Assembly (NCBI RefSeq): GCF_005405465.1
Contig: NZ_BJEC01000002.1
Location: 79,049 to 143,048, forward strand
DNA length: 64,000 nucleotides
Direction: 5' to 3'
DNA from: Weissella thailandensis
GTDB taxonomy: Bacteria > Bacillota > Bacilli > Lactobacillales > Lactobacillaceae
Below are positions 1-9,092 of this stretch, piece by piece; the stretch's first letter is position 1, and every line of letters starts with the position of its first letter. Under the pieces are notes generated by a model. The model was not told where the DNA came from. It did not search any database and was given only the letters and a program-made list of their open reading frames with translations. The position numbers and the translations under genes were made by a program.

Positions 1-154
1 CAACTTCCCCAGCAATGGCAAATGAAATATGTTTATTTAATAATAAATTTGCAGGCAGATAAGCATGATCTGACCCAATGTCTGCAATTCTAGCGCCATC
101 GGGTACAAAATCCGCTACTGCTGCTAAACGTTTTGACAAATGCCAAGCGTCCAT
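1..154 (-). CDS. trmK: tRNA (adenine22-N1)-methyltransferase TrmK, N-terminal part (runs off the window)
   Basis: Only the first 51 codons are inside the window. The product begins MDAWHLSKRLAAVADFVP and then carries ADIGSDHAYLP, the SAM-binding motif I typical of the TrmK/YqfN family. That family methylates N1 of adenine 22 in tRNA. The start at 154 lies behind AGGACGGACA, and a good promoter sits at 198-226. The C-terminal catalytic part cannot be inspected. In Firmicutes this gene usually lies beside rpoD and a nif3-like gene, which would be to the left of the window. Confidence 0.8.
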   Translation of the reverse strand, partial: MDAWHLSKRLAAVADFVPDGARIADIGSDHAYLPANLLLNKHISFAIAGEV

Positions 155-197
155 TGTCCGTCCTCATTTCTATATCTTATTAATTTCTAATAATCAT

Positions 198-226
198 ATT
201 ATACATTGTTAAACACACCGTGACAA
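198..226 (-). promoter_or_regulatory. Promoter of trmK
   Basis: On the minus strand TTGTCA (221-226) and TATAAT (198-203) are separated by exactly 17 bases. The -10 box is perfect and the -35 box matches 5 of 6. It points at the trmK start at 154 and lies after the terminator of the upstream TPR gene, so trmK starts a new unit. Confidence 0.65.
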
Positions 227-243
227 ACAGCCTAAAACATATA

Positions 244-297
244 AAAATAGCATACAGTTCTAATGTCTATAATCCCATTAGAACTGTATGCTATTTT
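244..297 (-). terminator. Intrinsic terminator after the TPR gene
   Basis: A perfect 22-bp inverted repeat (244-265 with 276-297) and a 10-nt loop begin just after the stop codon of the TPR gene. The minus-strand product ends in GCTATTTTTATA, a reasonable U-tract. Confidence 0.85.
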
Positions 298-298
298 G

Positions 299-1567
299 TT
301 AAAATTCGTCTTGTAAAGTAGCGACCATGTCGTAATCCTCAGGTACTAATTTGACGTATTGTTGCAACGCTTGTAAGGCAAGCTCACGTTCACCTTCACC
401 TCTGAAATAATAATAAGCTGGTTTCAAAAAGTCTGGTTGATCCATAAAGAATGGCAATGCAGCACGCCAATACTTAGTAGCCATTTCAAAATCTTCTAAG
501 GCTGTGTAACTTTGGGCCAAATTCCAATAAAGTTGTGGATTCACATCCGTATCATCATTGTCAAAGAAATCATTCAATAGATTAATGTTATCAATATCAT
601 TTCCAGTTTTCACCAAGAAATCAGAATAGCTGGTAACCAGAATAGAGTCGGCTGGATTATTTTCCAATCCCTCTTTATAAAGGGCATTCGCTTGTTCATT
701 TTCATCGAGCTCAGCAGCGATTTTAGCACCTTCTTGATAGAACTTAGCATTAAATGGGTCGACCGCAATGCCTTCTTGATATGTCACCAATGCTTTTTTA
801 GGCTCATGCGTATTCAAATATAACTGCGCCAGTGGTTCATACAAACCAGCATATGATGAATCAATTTCACGTAACTCAGTAAAAGTTTTAATCGCTTTTT
901 GCTGATTCTCTGGATTTGTTGCATAAGTTAAACCAAGTTGGAAACGCACATCTGGCGTCATATCTGCATCTTTGATTTGTTCAAGGTAACCCAGCGCATT
1001 GTCGAAGTTTCCCACTAATGCGTAAGCCACACCGATTCGCGACACAATATCCAAGCCAGAGAAATACCGTTCACCATTTTTAATTAGTTGTCGATAATAT
1101 GGGATGGCCACTTGATATTTTGCAGTGGCAAAATAAAATTCTGCAAGTGCAAATTGAATGATTGGTTCTTCTGAATCCTGCTGGTATGCAGCCAATAACT
1201 TACCTTCCGCAGCTTCTACCAGCCCTTCTGACTGATACAAATCTGCAGCGACTAATAAGGATTCAATATAAGCTGTTGAATCCTCTGAAATCTCTGATAG
1301 GTACATGAGTGCCTGGTCCGTATCATCTTCATCAATGGCAATGTCAGCCAAAGACGTCCGTAATTGATCCTCATCCGGGTATTTAGCTAATAATTTTTTA
1401 TATGCACGCTGGGCTTGGTTAGAAAATCCTAACCCATAAAGCTCCTCAGCCAATGAATAAATCGTATCGTCATCATCATAACGCAAAGCAGAGGCAAAAG
1501 ATTTCTTTGCCGCCTCTAATTGTCCACTTGATAATTCATCAAGCATTCGTTCTGCAAAACTTACCAT
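299..1567 (-). CDS. Tetratricopeptide-repeat protein, YpiA-like
   Basis: 422 residues made almost entirely of helical TPR-type units, for example AEELYGLGFSNQAQRAYKKLL and the copies containing AEFYFATAKYQVAIPYYRQL and ALVGNFDNALGYLEQI. No signal peptide or membrane segment is visible, so it should be a cytoplasmic scaffold for protein-protein contacts. Composition is acidic. Length and repeat pattern resemble B. subtilis YpiA, whose role is not well defined. The start at 1567 follows AAAGGATGG. It lies downstream of two minus-strand genes and ends in a strong terminator. Family membership is fairly sure; the function is unknown. Confidence 0.75.
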   Translation of the reverse strand: MVSFAERMLDELSSGQLEAAKKSFASALRYDDDDTIYSLAEELYGLGFSNQAQRAYKKLLAKYPDEDQLRTSLADIAIDEDDTDQALMYLSEISEDSTAYIESLLVAADLYQSEGLVEAAEGKLLAAYQQDSEEPIIQFALAEFYFATAKYQVAIPYYRQLIKNGERYFSGLDIVSRIGVAYALVGNFDNALGYLEQIKDADMTPDVRFQLGLTYATNPENQQKAIKTFTELREIDSSYAGLYEPLAQLYLNTHEPKKALVTYQEGIAVDPFNAKFYQEGAKIAAELDENEQANALYKEGLENNPADSILVTSYSDFLVKTGNDIDNINLLNDFFDNDDTDVNPQLYWNLAQSYTALEDFEMATKYWRAALPFFMDQPDFLKPAYYYFRGEGERELALQALQQYVKLVPEDYDMVATLQDEF

Positions 1568-1588
1568 AACACCATCCTTTCTTAAAAA

Positions 1589-1729
1589 TTAATGTTTGTT
1601 TGCTTGAGCCTTTTTCTTTGCTTGTGCAAGCAAAGCCTGTCGTGCTGATTTCTTTTGATCAGCCGTTACCTGACCTTTTTTTGCCGCACCACGAGCAAAA
1701 TCATTTGATTTAATTGTTCCTTTTCCCAT
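1589..1729 (-). CDS. Small basic protein, unknown function (46 aa)
   Basis: A 46-residue reading frame begins MGKGTIKSNDFARGAAKKGQ and ends KKAQANKH. It is rich in Lys, Ala and Gln with no hydrophobic stretch, so it would be a soluble, strongly basic peptide, possibly nucleic-acid binding (inference). Purine-rich GAAAGAA lies upstream of the ATG. It fits tightly between the TPR gene (22 bases) and the membrane-protein gene (15 bases), which suggests one operon. I do not recognise the family. The spacing and coherent composition favour a real gene. Confidence 0.6.
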   Translation of the reverse strand: MGKGTIKSNDFARGAAKKGQVTADQKKSARQALLAQAKKKAQANKH

Positions 1730-1744
1730 AATGTCATGTTCTTT

Positions 1745-3448
1745 CTATTTCAGTGACTCATTTTTAAGTGAGACCACATTCGCTACCGTGGCTCCCTTAA
1801 CAGATTTAGCCTTTAAATTAACCTGATCACCTGTTTGCATCAACAAAGCTGTTTGCTTCTGTGACGGATCCAAAGTATATAGTATATCATCATCAACCAG
1901 CTTAAAGACAACAACTTGCTTATTATCTAACGTTGCATTGGTATTCACTCGTGCAACCTTGCCGCTAGCCTTTTTGACTTTGGCTTTTGCATCACTAGCC
2001 GCTGCTGTTTGAGCACTACCGGCAAGTGCATTACGGTAAGCTGCCAGTGCATCTGATGCATTCGCACCTTCACCAATAATGTTTTGGTCAGCTCCCTTGA
2101 TATAGGCATATTCACGGAAACGTTCATTATTATCCATCATTGAAATGACCCAAGTTGGCGTACCATCAACGTTCATAATCACAGGATTTGAACCATGCCA
2201 CTTATTTTGGGGATGCAGCTGTTTGGCAACCTTCATTGCCCCTTCAGAATCCATGATACCAACATTTTTACCAGTGTAGAAGCGTAATTGACCAGTTCGC
2301 GTATCCACTAATGAATAACCCTTATCTGAATCGGCATTTGAACGTACCGTTGTAAAATCATCAAAATATGATAATGAGCCATTAACATTAAACATTGGTG
2401 TCACACCACTTTCAGACCCATTTTCAGTTGGCTTGATTTGATTTTTATGACGGAAGTTAAAGGCATATGGATTACCATAAGTTCGATTCATTAATGTCGC
2501 TGCCTCTGGTGAAACACCAACATCGACCCATTTTGGTAAGTCGCTCGTTTTATACACTTTTGTTTTTCCAGTATCTGCACTAGTAATTGATACGTGAATA
2601 TTATCAAATAACAATTGACCAGCCCAGCGGACACGCAATAGTGTTTGTACCCAATAAGTTTTGCCATTATTATCAACTTCTAAAATCGGCTCACCTACTT
2701 GTTGATAACGTGGGTTTGCCATATAAATTTTACGAGCAATACTATGTGAAAACCAACTGGTTTCAGAATAAGCCATATCCTTCTTCACAAAATGGGCCGT
2801 GTCGTTAATATCGGTTGCTGATGTCACAAAGTAACCCGGTAATTCGCGATTCATAAACCATGATACAAAACCATTAAATTCTACCGGAGCCACATAGTAA
2901 GGCTTACCTTTAATATATTGTGCTGATAAATCACCCAATTCATACATTGATGAATCTGGTACTTGTGAAAATGCCTTTTTCATCATATTTTCGGCAGCTT
3001 GTGCTGACAGAGCAATTGGTTGATCATCCTTAGTCAAAGGGGCTTCTTTATGATGCTTTGCTTGTACAGAATGATACATTGGTCGTACAGTCAGTGCCTT
3101 TGAGACACCGGCAGATACAGATATACCAATAGCAATAAGCGGAATAACAAATGGCCAGAAGTTTATCCCTTGTAAGCTAAAAGAACGTTTACCATTTACT
3201 ACGCGTTCAACCAATACTGATGATGCGCCTGTAATAACCGCCCAAATACTAACCAATGTGGTTTCAAGCGCTACTGGGATCACTAATTGTGATAGTGTTG
3301 GTACCGGCATCCACCAATAAATAAAAATAACATTGATAATGGTGACAATACCAACTGCCAACCAATCCAGTTTGCTAAGTTTTAGTTTTTTTGCCCATAG
3401 AAATGTCGCAATCGCTGTAATTTCCAGAACTAAAAATGATGTAATCAT
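1745..3448 (-). CDS. Membrane-anchored protein with large extracytoplasmic region, unknown function
   Basis: 567 residues. The N-terminal ~125 residues hold about four membrane segments (around residues 1-19, 30-50, 56-76 and 98-118). A long soluble part of about 390 residues follows, probably outside the cell. Near the C-terminus two stretches around MKVAKQLHPQNKWHGSNPVI and GTPTWVISMMDNN look like PepSY-type modules (inference). The tail (about 490-567) has an Ala-rich linker and a small beta-rich segment. The ATG at 3448 follows GAGGAG. It is the first gene of a three-gene unit with the small basic protein and the TPR protein. I cannot assign a function. Confidence 0.6.
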   Translation of the reverse strand: MITSFLVLEITAIATFLWAKKLKLSKLDWLAVGIVTIINVIFIYWWMPVPTLSQLVIPVALETTLVSIWAVITGASSVLVERVVNGKRSFSLQGINFWPFVIPLIAIGISVSAGVSKALTVRPMYHSVQAKHHKEAPLTKDDQPIALSAQAAENMMKKAFSQVPDSSMYELGDLSAQYIKGKPYYVAPVEFNGFVSWFMNRELPGYFVTSATDINDTAHFVKKDMAYSETSWFSHSIARKIYMANPRYQQVGEPILEVDNNGKTYWVQTLLRVRWAGQLLFDNIHVSITSADTGKTKVYKTSDLPKWVDVGVSPEAATLMNRTYGNPYAFNFRHKNQIKPTENGSESGVTPMFNVNGSLSYFDDFTTVRSNADSDKGYSLVDTRTGQLRFYTGKNVGIMDSEGAMKVAKQLHPQNKWHGSNPVIMNVDGTPTWVISMMDNNERFREYAYIKGADQNIIGEGANASDALAAYRNALAGSAQTAAASDAKAKVKKASGKVARVNTNATLDNKQVVVFKLVDDDILYTLDPSQKQTALLMQTGDQVNLKAKSVKGATVANVVSLKNESLK

Positions 3449-3565
3449 GCATTTCTCCTCATAAAAAATAGATAACTTAATTGTACCATAACGTCAGGCT
3501 TTTTTAAGTTTCCCCTCGGTATGCTATGATGAGCACAACAAAGCATTCAGGGGGCATTATTTTAT

Positions 3566-4042
3566 ATGGTTATGGAAGACTACTTTAAGGACTTACGTCA
3601 CAAAATTGGTCATGAAGAAATTATTATGCCCGGTGTGGCTGGTATTTTATTTGACGATACGCGTCAAAAAGTATTAATGGAACAACGTGGTGATGGCGAG
3701 GTTGGTTGGAGTCTCGTTGGTGGTATGCAAAATTTAGGCGAATCAGCTCCGACATCACTCATTCGTGAATTTAAGGAAGAAGCTGGCATTGACGTTAAGA
3801 TTACCGCCTTGATTGGTGTCGATACCAATTTTCACCACACCTTTCCATCAGGTGACAAAGCCCAAATTCCAATGTTCCTGTTCGAAGTTGAAAAAACTGG
3901 TGGCAAGCTAATTGCTGATGGCGACGAAACACTATCATTAGAATTCGTACCACTAGCTAAACAACCTAAAATGTACAATCAGCAACACCAATTAGCAATT
4001 GACCAAATTCGTAAAGAAGTCCCCTATGGTTGGTATTTTTAG
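3566..4042 (+). CDS. Nudix hydrolase
   Basis: 158 residues with a complete Nudix box, G-x5-E-x7-REFKEEAGI, starting at GMQNLGESAP around residue 50. The box binds divalent metal and cuts nucleoside diphosphates linked to another moiety. The substrate cannot be read from the sequence; no MutT- or ADP-ribose-specific signature is evident. The ATG at 3566 follows GGGGG at a normal distance, and Met3 (3572) is an alternative start. It is one of the few plus-strand genes, facing sbcC and sharing a bidirectional terminator with it. Confidence 0.85.
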   Translation: MVMEDYFKDLRHKIGHEEIIMPGVAGILFDDTRQKVLMEQRGDGEVGWSLVGGMQNLGESAPTSLIREFKEEAGIDVKITALIGVDTNFHHTFPSGDKAQIPMFLFEVEKTGGKLIADGDETLSLEFVPLAKQPKMYNQQHQLAIDQIRKEVPYGWYF

Positions 4043-4043
4043 C

Positions 4044-4088
4044 ACAAAAGGTGGTTGAGACATTTATCTTGTCTCAACCACCTTTTGT
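4044..4088. terminator. Bidirectional terminator between nudix gene and sbcC
   Basis: A perfect 19-bp inverted repeat (4044-4062 with 4070-4088) with a 7-nt loop lies between the converging stop codons. The top of the stem is GAGACA/TGTCTC, a motif that recurs in other terminators here. Confidence 0.85.
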
Positions 4089-4103
4089 ATAACTACAATT
4101 TAA

Positions 4104-7100
4104 TTAAAGAATATGCAATGTTAATTTACTACGACCATTACCAAGTTTCTTAACTGATAATTGTTGTGGTATCTGCTGTTTCATGGAACTAACATGAGAA
4201 ATAATTCCTACCAATCGGCCACTTTGCTCAACCATACTTAAGGCTTCCATCGCTTGCGAAAGTGTCTGTTCATCCAATGAGCCGAACCCTTCATCAATAA
4301 AGAGTGCATCGATTTTGGCACCACCCGCACGATGCTGCACGATTTCAGCCATCGAAAGTGCAATCGAAAGTGCGGCAATGAATGATTCACCACCTGATAG
4401 CGTACTAGTTGCCCTAATTTTGCCACCATCTTGGTCATAAATATCAATATCCAAACCGTTTTGATTGGCTCGGCCAGCCTGTCGATTTGACAAAATAAAT
4501 TGATATCTTCCAGCCGACAAGACACCTATATAATGGGCATTAGCATACTCTAATACGTCATATAAAAAGCGTCGCAAAATAAAGGTTTCAAGGCGTAGCC
4601 GTTTATCATTATTACCATCAACGGCTTCTTTTAAGGTAAACAAATCTCTACCTGCAGATTGTTGAGCTGCCCATTGCTCTTGTAGTGTTTGTACAGAATA
4701 TTCAATCTGTACCTGTTGCGTTAACTGAGCTTCCTTTGCCGTATAGTCAGCCACTTGTTGTTCAACAGAAGCTTGCTGTTCATTAACCAGCATTTGCAAC
4801 TTCTCTAAATCCGGCAAGGTTTTATTACCAATTTGTTTTTTCAAATCGTCGACTTCTGCCGTTAAGCTTTTGATACTTGTCTGGTAAGCCATAACGGCAT
4901 CATGCAACTGATTGATTTCATCGGGATCTTGGTCTAAACGTCCCATTAATTCATCAAATCCAGCTTGGTCTGCAACTGGTCCCTCACTAATAACCGTTGC
5001 TAAACGTTGCTGTTCTTGCGTTAAATCAGCTTGAATTTGCGCCAATTTTTGTTGGATGCTTGCTAACTGTTGCTGTTTCTCCTGTTGACTATTTTCATTT
5101 CTTAACAATTGCTCACGTAGCTCATTGTCAGTTTCTTCATATTTTTTAATCTCATGCTGAAGTTGCTGAACCTTCTGCTCATACTCGGTCACTGACAATA
5201 ATTGCCCGGTCGATGCTGTTAATTGCGTAATTTCATCAGTCAATTCTTGCTTATTTTGTTGTTGCGATACAAGAATTTGCTTATTTTCGACCAAATCTTC
5301 TTTAGCTTCTTGGAGCTGTTGTTGTTTATTGACAACTTCTTTTTCTAAGGATGTCACTTGCTTTTTAGTATCACGCATGAAAACTAAAGCCAGTTGTGCT
5401 TTTTTGTTAACCTGTACTTTATCAAATATCGTTGGCAATTCACTAAAAGCTTCATTAAAAGAAGCGAACACTGATTCCCAATCGGCCTTTATCTGTTCAT
5501 AAGTCTGATTAATTTCACTTTGTCGTGAATCTAACCATTCCTTTTCACTTTTAATATCAGCCAATTTCGTTTCATAAGCCGTCGTTACTTTAGATAGATC
5601 TGCAGCAGCATCTCTAACTGAACGCTCTGTCTTTTCAACCGCTTGAATAGCCGTTTTTAAATCTGCGTAGGTTGTCGTTGCTGCTTGATTATGCTCATGC
5701 TGCTGACCTTGATAAATTTGACCACAAATCAAGCAAGGCTCACCAACCTTTAACTCTTGTTTTAATTGCTGAATCAAGATATCACGACGTAATGATTCTT
5801 GCTCTTTTAATTTTTGCAATTGTAACGATTGATGCTCTTTTGACTTTGTAACTTGTTCTGCTAATTTTGCTGCTTGTAATTCTGCTAACTCTAAGGCTGA
5901 TTGCCGTGACTCATAGTCACTGACCCGCTCTGCCATATTTTGTATCTGCGAAGTTAGCTTTGTCAGACTAATTTCATTAATGATAATTTGCTGTTTATCA
6001 GCCAACTGCTTTTGTTTATCTGTTAATTCGTTTTCAGTTACCTGTAATTGATCATTTAGTTTTTGATTAGTTTGTTCAGCTGATGCAATTTTCGCAATAA
6101 CTTGTGCTTGCTTATCTTGAGCTTTAGTCAATTGACGAGATTTAGGTAGTAAATCATTTTGAATTTGTTGTAAAACAATGCGCTTGTTAGCGATACTTTC
6201 CTTTTGTTTATACAGTGTTGTTTGTTGATCTACCAATACAGTTTGGCTATGTTTTAGCTGATTGCTTGCTGTTGTCACTTGTTGCTTACTATCTGATTCA
6301 TCAGCTAATTGTTTAGTAAGTCGTTGTTGCTTATCAACGATTTCACGTTGCGATTCGGCCCAACGCAAAGTTTGCCACCAAGTTTTCTTTTTTTCAATGA
6401 CCGGTTTCTGTGTATATTTTTCTTGCAATAACTGATTCTTTTGCGTTAATTGTGTATATAAATTTTCAACGCGTTGACCTTCTTGTTGCCGTTGCTGTAG
6501 AACTTTTAATTCCTCACGTGCTTTCGTCAAGTCGTTCTCTTGTTCAGTTAAATCAATGCGCATTGCTTGATTCATCTGAGATAAAAGCGTCAACTTTTCT
6601 GCTGCAGTTGGTGCAATAGTATCAATATCATCCTGTTGCCAGTCAATTTGTTTTAACTTATCGTCACGTTGGAAAGCAAGTTGTTCCAGTTGACTATCAG
6701 ATGTTTTTTGTTGTTGTTTCAATTTATCCGTAAACTGGTCAAAGATTGCCGTTCCAAATAGTTGACGTAAAATGACCTTTTTATCATCACTTTGGGCACT
6801 TAAAAATTCTCGAAACTTATCTTGTGGTAATAAAATTATTTTACGAAACTGTTCAGCATTTAAGTGTAGTAATTCTTTGACGTGGTCATTAACAACGGTT
6901 GCTTTATCGCCGAGTGCAGCAATTGGTGTTGCGAGGACATCATCAACTTCCATCAAAGAAACCGTTGCTTTATGTTCGGTTAAATCAAAATCTGATTTTG
7001 CACCACGCTTCTTTTTTAATGACTGTGTGGGCGTACGCTTAATTTCATAGAAACGGCCATTATGTTCAAACCAAAAAACGACCTTAGTTTCTGAATTCGT

Positions 7101-7310
7101 ATCAGCAAATTCACTACGCATATCTTCCGGACGTCGTTCACCAGTTCCTTCACCAAACAAGGCATAGGTCATACCGTCAAAAATAGTTGTCTTACCAGCA
7201 CCCGTATCGCCAGTAATTAAAAATAGTTTAGATTCAGTGAAATTTGAAAAATCAATCGTGGCATGATCATAAGGTCCGAAATTGTTTAATTGTAATTTGA
7301 TAGGACGCAT
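4104..7310 (-). CDS. sbcC: Exonuclease subunit SbcC (Rad50-like ATPase)
   Basis: About 1068 residues. With SbcD it forms the SbcCD (Mre11/Rad50-like) complex that opens hairpins and blocked DNA ends. Visible parts are an N-terminal ABC half with Walker A GDTGAGKTT, two very long Gln/Lys/Glu-rich coiled coils, and a zinc hook CLIC near residue 525 at the apex. The C-terminal half has the signature LSGGESF and Walker B ALFIDEGFGSLDE. The likely start is the ATG at 7310 (MRPIKLQLNNFGPY), one base after the sbcD stop. An in-frame upstream extension to 7343 lies inside sbcD and is less likely. Confidence 0.95.
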   Translation of the reverse strand: MRPIKLQLNNFGPYDHATIDFSNFTESKLFLITGDTGAGKTTIFDGMTYALFGEGTGERRPEDMRSEFADTNSETKVVFWFEHNGRFYEIKRTPTQSLKKKRGAKSDFDLTEHKATVSLMEVDDVLATPIAALGDKATVVNDHVKELLHLNAEQFRKIILLPQDKFREFLSAQSDDKKVILRQLFGTAIFDQFTDKLKQQQKTSDSQLEQLAFQRDDKLKQIDWQQDDIDTIAPTAAEKLTLLSQMNQAMRIDLTEQENDLTKAREELKVLQQRQQEGQRVENLYTQLTQKNQLLQEKYTQKPVIEKKKTWWQTLRWAESQREIVDKQQRLTKQLADESDSKQQVTTASNQLKHSQTVLVDQQTTLYKQKESIANKRIVLQQIQNDLLPKSRQLTKAQDKQAQVIAKIASAEQTNQKLNDQLQVTENELTDKQKQLADKQQIIINEISLTKLTSQIQNMAERVSDYESRQSALELAELQAAKLAEQVTKSKEHQSLQLQKLKEQESLRRDILIQQLKQELKVGEPCLICGQIYQGQQHEHNQAATTTYADLKTAIQAVEKTERSVRDAAADLSKVTTAYETKLADIKSEKEWLDSRQSEINQTYEQIKADWESVFASFNEAFSELPTIFDKVQVNKKAQLALVFMRDTKKQVTSLEKEVVNKQQQLQEAKEDLVENKQILVSQQQNKQELTDEITQLTASTGQLLSVTEYEQKVQQLQHEIKKYEETDNELREQLLRNENSQQEKQQQLASIQQKLAQIQADLTQEQQRLATVISEGPVADQAGFDELMGRLDQDPDEINQLHDAVMAYQTSIKSLTAEVDDLKKQIGNKTLPDLEKLQMLVNEQQASVEQQVADYTAKEAQLTQQVQIEYSVQTLQEQWAAQQSAGRDLFTLKEAVDGNNDKRLRLETFILRRFLYDVLEYANAHYIGVLSAGRYQFILSNRQAGRANQNGLDIDIYDQDGGKIRATSTLSGGESFIAALSIALSMAEIVQHRAGGAKIDALFIDEGFGSLDEQTLSQAMEALSMVEQSGRLVGIISHVSSMKQQIPQQLSVKKLGNGRSKLTLHIL

Positions 7311-7311
7311 A

Positions 7312-8484
7312 TTAATTATCTTCCTCCTGTTGGTGTAAGTCACTCAAGGTCTCATCAATAAGCTTCTTTTGATTATCATTCAGTTGTTCACCAGTCACAA
7401 ACTCATAAAAATTAGCAATCATTTTATCATCAGATTCATTATCATCACTAATTTCTGGAATACTTGTTTCACTCTGCATTAACTTAGGTAAGTCATATTG
7501 CACTTCGACAACATCACCATAAATTTCAGCCAGCATTGCCCGCGCATTGGGTGATGTGACCGGTCCTTTAATCTTAATACTAAAGTAGTTTTTATGTGCT
7601 CGTTCATACTGTTGATAAAAACTTGGTGTCACTAATTCATCAAAGGTTCCAGTCAGTAAAATCAAATCCTTCTTAGGGACTAATGGTTGCCACTTTGTTT
7701 TCACTTGATGATCGTTGATTTCAACAAGATAAACGCCCTTTTCTGATTGGGCTTCTTTCGTATTAAATTTGATTGGTGAACCCGAATATTGCACAACATC
7801 ACTAGGACTCGCTTGTTTTAAATGTAGATGACCCAATGCAACATAGTCAAAATCCTTAAATAATTGATCATCCAAGCCACGTAAACCACCAACTTGTGAG
7901 TTAGTTTCACTAGTGAATTCATAATCCTGATTTTTACTACCCACAACATAATAGTGGGTCACCAGCACATGATTCATTGCTGGTTTAAATTTAGCAACCA
8001 TTTCGTTAACAATACGGGGCATGACTTGATTGATTGTTTGATACTGTGCTGTTTCATCTTCTGTTATGCCGTAATGCACCCGAGCAGTTGAAGGCTCAAT
8101 AAATGGTAACAAGAATACTTGTGTATCTTTTGTTTCAATAGGTGTAAAAGCATCAGCCAGCGTTGTATTTAAATATAATTGACTCTTTTCCCGCCATTCT
8201 CGCCCAGCACCCAATCGTGTGGCACCATCATGATTTCCGGAAACAGCATAGACCGGCATTTTAAATGTTATATTTAAATCTTTCAGCATGCTCTCTAAAC
8301 TATTAACTGCTGAAATTGGCGCAATACCGCGGTCATATAAGTCACCAGCAATAATCACACCATCAACTTTTTCTTGAATTGCTAAATCCCTAATTTGTTG
8401 ATAAGCAACTTGCTGTTCGGCTAATAGTGAATAGCCCCCTAACTCTTTACCAATATGCCAATCGGCTGTATGTAAAAATTTCAT
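7312..8484 (-). CDS. sbcD: Exonuclease subunit SbcD (Mre11-like nuclease)
   Basis: 390 residues beginning MKFLHTADWHIGKELGG. Metallophosphoesterase motifs are present in order: DWHIG, GDLYDRG, GNHDGA, and the later H-containing segments VTHYYVVG and ALGHLHLKQ. It is the manganese-dependent nuclease partner of SbcC. The start at 8484 (ATG) is placed well behind GAGGGA; a TTG two codons upstream (8490) would be too close. The sbcD stop and sbcC start are one base apart, so the two are translationally coupled. Confidence 0.95.
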   Translation of the reverse strand: MKFLHTADWHIGKELGGYSLLAEQQVAYQQIRDLAIQEKVDGVIIAGDLYDRGIAPISAVNSLESMLKDLNITFKMPVYAVSGNHDGATRLGAGREWREKSQLYLNTTLADAFTPIETKDTQVFLLPFIEPSTARVHYGITEDETAQYQTINQVMPRIVNEMVAKFKPAMNHVLVTHYYVVGSKNQDYEFTSETNSQVGGLRGLDDQLFKDFDYVALGHLHLKQASPSDVVQYSGSPIKFNTKEAQSEKGVYLVEINDHQVKTKWQPLVPKKDLILLTGTFDELVTPSFYQQYERAHKNYFSIKIKGPVTSPNARAMLAEIYGDVVEVQYDLPKLMQSETSIPEISDDNESDDKMIANFYEFVTGEQLNDNQKKLIDETLSDLHQQEEDN

Positions 8485-8529
8485 AATCAAAATTCCCTCT
8501 AATCTAACAATTAATGACTATTTTGTCGA

Positions 8530-8560
8530 AAACAAAAACAGACTGGGAAATAACCCAGCC
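8530..8560 (-). terminator. Terminator after the ECF S-component gene
   Basis: On the minus strand GGCTGGG-TTATTT-CCCAGTC forms a short GC-rich hairpin followed by TGTTTTTGTTTT. It separates the vitamin-uptake pair from sbcD. Confidence 0.7.
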
Positions 8561-8580
8561 TATTACGCTTAATAATTAAA

Positions 8581-9087
8581 TTAACGTATCCACTTTCGTA
8601 ATGGTACGCTTACAATAAGTGCTAAGATAAATCCAACCAAAACTTGGAAAATATTTGCTGGCACATCTGTAAGGCCAGCCAACGTTGCAGCCTGTAATGA
8701 CATTTTTGACCCACCAGTGACCCATAGTAAGAAGCTACCAGCTACCCAGTAACCCACAACCATGGTAATACCACCTAAGATGTTACCTAAAACACGGATA
8801 CCCACTGTTTTATCAACGTTATAATGTCCAATGATCCAACCTTCTCCACCATGGATAAGTAATGAAAAAAGCATCCATTGTGGATAGCCAGCAAATAAGT
8901 CTAGTAAAAATCCAGTTAAACCACCAACGGCTAATCCCATTTTAGGACCAAAATGCCAAGCACCAATAAAAATACCAGTTTCTACTAAAGAAACGAATCC
9001 TGTTGGCGTTGGTAATTTGGCGACATAACTTAATACAATGTTGATAGCAATCAACACCGCTCCGATAGTAATTTGCTTTGTTTTCAT
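8581..9087 (-). CDS. ECF transporter S component, probably for a B6-type vitamin
   Basis: 168 residues, almost entirely hydrophobic, with five to six membrane segments and the N-terminal pattern MKTKQITIGAVLIAINIVLS common to energy-coupling-factor substrate-binding (S) proteins. S components share the EcfA-EcfA'-EcfT module, which is not in this window. The gene lies 5 bases after a pyridoxine/HMP kinase gene. That suggests its ligand is pyridoxine (PdxU2-like) or hydroxymethylpyrimidine (HmpT-like); the neighbour leans to pyridoxine. The specificity is an inference. The ATG at 9087 follows GGGGTAG. Confidence 0.75.
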   Translation of the reverse strand: MKTKQITIGAVLIAINIVLSYVAKLPTPTGFVSLVETGIFIGAWHFGPKMGLAVGGLTGFLLDLFAGYPQWMLFSLLIHGGEGWIIGHYNVDKTVGIRVLGNILGGITMVVGYWVAGSFLLWVTGGSKMSLQAATLAGLTDVPANIFQVLVGFILALIVSVPLRKWIR

Positions 9088-9092
9088 TTCAT

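Noticed and set aside
7311..7343. Upstream extension of SbcC
   Set aside because: It lies inside sbcD; MRPIKLQLNNFGPY is the conserved start.
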